From positions 4,216,001-4,280,000 of the forward strand of contig NC_015312.1 of NCBI RefSeq assembly GCF_000196675.2: 64,000 bases of DNA, written 5' to 3'. Source of the DNA: Pseudonocardia benzenivorans CB1190. Lineage in GTDB: Bacteria > Actinomycetota > Actinomycetes > Mycobacteriales > Pseudonocardiaceae. Below the pieces are notes generated by a model that worked only from the letters and a program-made list of their open reading frames with translations, did no database searches and was not told the DNA's origin. The position numbers and the translations under genes were made by a program. Positions 61,193 to 64,000 of the stretch are shown here, in pieces. The number at the start of each line of letters is the position of its first letter. Within the stretch, counting starts at the first letter, position 1.

Positions 61193-64000
61193 TCAAGTCG
61201 CCGATGGCGGAGTCGCCGATGGCGGAGTCGCCGAGAGCGGAGTCGCCGACAGCGGAGTCGCCGACAGCGGAGTCGCCGACAGCGGGTGTCCCAGCTCTGC
61301 CCGCCGCGCCCGGTACCGCTCGACGGCGGCGAGCTTCACGTCCTCGTAGCCGCGGACCAGGTCGGCCGACCGTGCCACCTCGACGGCCGTGGGGAGCGAG
61401 TCCGCGGTGAGGTCGCTGGCCAGGCCGCGCACGGTCGCCCGGTACTCGTCGCGCAGCGCCCGCTCGATGCGGCGCACGGCGGTCCGGCCGAAGGGATCGA
61501 GCGGCGTCGAGCGCAGCACCTTCCCGTGGGCGAGCGTCCGCAGCACCGGCCGCATCCACGGCCCGAACGCGATCTTCTTCGAGCGGCCCGCCGCCCGCAG
61601 GAGGGGCGGGTGCAGCCGGTAGCGCAACCCGGTGCCACCGGGGACCTCGGCGGCGAGCGCGGCCTCGAAGGCCGGGTCGGTGAGCAGCCGGGCGACCTCG
61701 TACTCGTCCTTGTAGGCGGTCAGCTTGTAGAGGCCGCGCGCGACGGCCTCGGCGAACTCGCCCGCTCCCCCGGCGGCACGTTCGGCGTCCCAGACCTCGC
61801 GCACGACGGCTGCGTAGTCGCGGGCCGTGCGCTCGGACTGGAACCCGACGAGCCGCGCGGCCCGGTCCTCGGCGACGTCGCGCACGGCGGCGGGAAGGAC
61901 CTCCAGCCCGAGCCCGGGCGGCGGCGTCCGGCGCGCCGGCGCCGCGGCGGGCGAGCCGACCGCCGCCGCGAACGCCGACGGGTCGGCCGCCGCCACCCGT
62001 CCCCAGCGGAACGCCGCGATGTTGGCCTCGACGGCGACGCCGTTGAGCCCGATCGCCCACTCGACCGACTCGGCGCCGACCGGCAGCGCCCCGGCCTGGC
62101 AGGCCGCGCCGAGCAGCAGCAGGTTGGCCGGCATCGCGTCGCCGAACAGCGCGACGGCGGCGCCGGCCGCGTCGAGCCGCACGACGTCGGCACACCGGCC
62201 GGCGATGCGGTCGACCAGCGCCTCGACGTCGGGCGCGGCGACGGTCGCGTCGCGCACCATGGCGCCCGTCGGCACCGACGACACCGACACGACGGCCGTC
62301 GTGTCGGTGGCCGAGGCGTAGCCGAGGTTGCGCGCGTCGGCACCGACGAGCGCGTCGAAGGCGAGGTAGCAGCGCGCCTGCGCGGGTCCGACGCGGTTCG
62401 CGGGGCCGAGCTCGGCCTCGGACGCGGCGACCCGCAGGTGCGAGACCACCGGCCCGGCCTTCTGCGACAGCCCGGTCTGGTCGACGCCGTGCACGGCCAG
62501 CCCCTCGTGCACGGCTGCCGACGCGAGCACCTGGTTGACCGTGACGATGCCGGTCCCGCCGATGCCGGCGAGGAACACGTCACCGGCCGGAGCGACCACC
62601 GCGGACGGCACGTCGGGCGGCTCGGGGCGGGTGCGAGCCGCGGGGCGCGCACCATCGGCGACGACGGTCACGAACGACGGGCAGTCCCCGTCGAGACAGG
62701 AGTAGTCGGTGTTGCAGGACGACTGGTCGATGCGGGTCTTGCGACCCAGCTCGGTGTCGACGGGCTGCACCGACAGGCAGTTGCTCTTCACCCCGCAGTC
62801 GCCGCAGCCCTCACACACCTCCTCGTTGATGACGACGCGGGTGGGCCGCACCGCGAGCGCCCCGCGCTTGCGCAGTCGTCGCGACTCCGCGGCGCAGCGC
62901 TGGTCGTAGATCAGGACGGTGACGCCCTCGGCCTCCCCCAGCACGCGCTGGGCCTCGTCGAACCGGTCGCGGTGCCACAGGTCGACCCCCCGCGGCAGCG
63001 GCGGCAGCGCCCGGTAGCGCGCCGGCTCGTCGGCACACACCAGCACCCGGGCGACGCCCTCGGCCAGCAGCTTCGCCGCGAGCGCCGGGACCTCGAGCCC
63101 GCCCTCGGCGTCCTGTCCGCCGGTCATGGCGACGGCCCGGTTGTAGAGGAGCTTGAACGTGATCGACACGCCGGCGGCGACGCAGGCCTGCACGGCGAGC
63201 TGGCCGGAGTGGGCGAACGTCCCGTCGCCCATGTTCTGGTACATGTGCCGGGCGTCGGTGAACGGCGCCTGCCCGATCCACTGCGCGCCCTCGCCGCCCA
63301 TCTGCGTGATCGACGAGACCTCGCTGGTGGGCCGATGGGTCAGCGCGACCATCGCGTGGCACCCGATCCCACCGCCCGCGACCGCACCCTCGGGGACGAC
63401 GGTCGAGCGGTTGTGCGGGCAGCCCGAGCAGAAGTAGGGGGTGCGGGCGACCGGCGACAACGACAGCGGCGCGGGCACCCGTACGGGCTCGGGCAGCGCG
63501 ACGCGCCCGGAGAGGACGCGGCGCAGCGGCCCGGCCAGCGCTCCGGCGGTCAGCTCCCCCGCGACGGGCACCAGCGGCCGGCCGTCGGCGTCGGCGGACC
63601 CGACGACCACGGGTGCGGACGCCAGACCGTACAGCGCGTCACGGACCCCGGTCTCGAGGAACGGCGTCTTCTCCTCGACGACGAGCACGGTGTCCAGGCC
63701 CTCGGCGAAGTCGCGCAGGAGGCCGCGCTGCACGGGCGCGACCATGCCCATCCGCAGCAGCCGGATCCCGGCTCTGCGGCAGCCGTCGTCGTCGAGACCG
63801 ACGTCGCGCAGTGCCTGCCGGACGTCGGTGAACGCCTTCCCGGCGGCGACGATCCCCAGCCAGGCACCCGGGGTGTCCAGCTCGACGGTGTTGACCGGGT
63901 TGGCCTCGAGGAAGGCGTCGACCATCGCCCGCCGCGGCCCGTAGAGCTGGGCCTCGGCCTCCAGCGACGACGGCGGCACGAGCATCGGGATCTGGCGGTA
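61193..64000 (-). CDS. Indolepyruvate ferredoxin oxidoreductase, fused form (N-terminus outside window)
   Basis: At least 935 residues; the frame is open to the right edge, so the N-terminal part is missing. Visible are a TPP-binding region (GIGCHAMVALTHRP, MGGEGAQWIGQAPF, YQNMGDGTFAHSG), ferredoxin-like cysteines (CEGCGDCGVKSNCLSVQ and SCNTDYSCLDGDCPSF) and a gamma-type domain (AGIGGTGIVTVNQVLA). It oxidises arylpyruvates to acyl-CoA with ferredoxin. The last 30 residues are (LSATP)n encoded by a tandem repeat, an odd low-complexity end. Confidence 0.93.
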   Translation of the reverse strand, partial: YRQIPMLVPPSSLEAEAQLYGPRRAMVDAFLEANPVNTVELDTPGAWLGIVAAGKAFTDVRQALRDVGLDDDGCRRAGIRLLRMGMVAPVQRGLLRDFAEGLDTVLVVEEKTPFLETGVRDALYGLASAPVVVGSADADGRPLVPVAGELTAGALAGPLRRVLSGRVALPEPVRVPAPLSLSPVARTPYFCSGCPHNRSTVVPEGAVAGGGIGCHAMVALTHRPTSEVSSITQMGGEGAQWIGQAPFTDARHMYQNMGDGTFAHSGQLAVQACVAAGVSITFKLLYNRAVAMTGGQDAEGGLEVPALAAKLLAEGVARVLVCADEPARYRALPPLPRGVDLWHRDRFDEAQRVLGEAEGVTVLIYDQRCAAESRRLRKRGALAVRPTRVVINEEVCEGCGDCGVKSNCLSVQPVDTELGRKTRIDQSSCNTDYSCLDGDCPSFVTVVADGARPAARTRPEPPDVPSAVVAPAGDVFLAGIGGTGIVTVNQVLASAAVHEGLAVHGVDQTGLSQKAGPVVSHLRVAASEAELGPANRVGPAQARCYLAFDALVGADARNLGYASATDTTAVVSVSSVPTGAMVRDATVAAPDVEALVDRIAGRCADVVRLDAAGAAVALFGDAMPANLLLLGAACQAGALPVGAESVEWAIGLNGVAVEANIAAFRWGRVAAADPSAFAAAVGSPAAAPARRTPPPGLGLEVLPAAVRDVAEDRAARLVGFQSERTARDYAAVVREVWDAERAAGGAGEFAEAVARGLYKLTAYKDEYEVARLLTDPAFEAALAAEVPGGTGLRYRLHPPLLRAAGRSKKIAFGPWMRPVLRTLAHGKVLRSTPLDPFGRTAVRRIERALRDEYRATVRGLASDLTADSLPTAVEVARSADLVRGYEDVKLAAVERYRARRAELGHPLSATPLSATPLSATPLSATPPSATPPSAT
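61198..61287. repeat. Six tandem 15-bp units at the 3' end of the oxidoreductase gene
   Basis: TCGCCGATGGCGGAG and variants repeat six times in frame (61198-61287), giving the (LSATP)n/(PSATP)n C-terminus. Confidence 0.85.

Noticed and set aside
1-64000. tRNA or rRNA genes
   Set aside because: No cloverleaf with a GTTCRANYC-type arm in the right context and no rRNA-like segment was recognised by eye; a covariance scan was not possible.

Overview
The window is high-GC DNA (about 72-74%) with dense coding, many GTG starts, four-base ATGA/GTGA overlaps and mycothiol-type enzymes. It looks like an actinobacterial chromosome, most likely Pseudonocardiaceae. This assignment rests on gene content and synteny: glnE-glnA2-TAP-like protease-panB matches the order around Rv2221c-Rv2225 of Mycobacterium tuberculosis, miaB plus a small membrane protein matches Rv2733c-Rv2732c, and gluK/gluR stands divergent from gluABCD as in Streptomyces. 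No rRNA, tRNA or CRISPR array was recognised.

Layout. 0-1.4 kb: the tail of an unknown gene and a DinB2-type Y-family polymerase. 1.4-18 kb: a DNA-end-processing locus read leftward as herA, (DUF302), sbcD, sbcC, nurA, with one VOC-family gene inserted on the other strand. This is the gene order of the archaeal HerA-Mre11-Rad50-NurA resection module. Between herA and sbcD lies about 1.6 kb of non-coding array made of about twelve units of 130-136 bp, each an imperfect palindrome. An IS21-family element (8876-14798, 6-bp target duplication GGCGAT) sits in one array unit. Its istB is in turn split by a 3.3-kb element carrying two tyrosine-recombinase-like proteins and an Xre-type regulator. This gives three nested layers.

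18-25.9 kb: a membrane protein and miaB; an orphan TAXI lipoprotein; an ECF42-type sigma factor with its DGPF/YCII partner, divergent from a DinB-like/mycothiol-family gene, with two mirror-image ECF42-type promoters between them; and the GluK/GluR two-component system. 25.9-29.3 kb: the gluABCD glutamate ABC importer. 29.3-31.3 kb: a LysE exporter and a DUF5685 protein with an extreme cysteine-rich tail. 31.3-39.6 kb: nitrogen and pantothenate genes (glnE, GNAT, glnA2, TAP-like lipoprotein protease, panB).

39.6-51.9 kb: a GCS2-family ligase, a nitroreductase, an RNB ribonuclease, a two-gene conserved unknown pair, a gentisate-type pair (maleylpyruvate isomerase and FAH hydrolase), an orphan CoxL-like subunit, class I fumarase and a serine hydrolase. 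51.9-64 kb: a protein-acetylation pair (GNAT/acyl-CoA-synthetase fusion and AcuC), IdeR, GalE, DUF4192, an M23 peptidase and the C-terminal part of a fused indolepyruvate ferredoxin oxidoreductase that runs off the right edge.

Recurring features are short 15-18 bp tandem repeats at gene ends and a dispersed 40-bp hairpin placed directly after two stop codons. All functional statements come from reading the sequence and from family knowledge; no searches were run.
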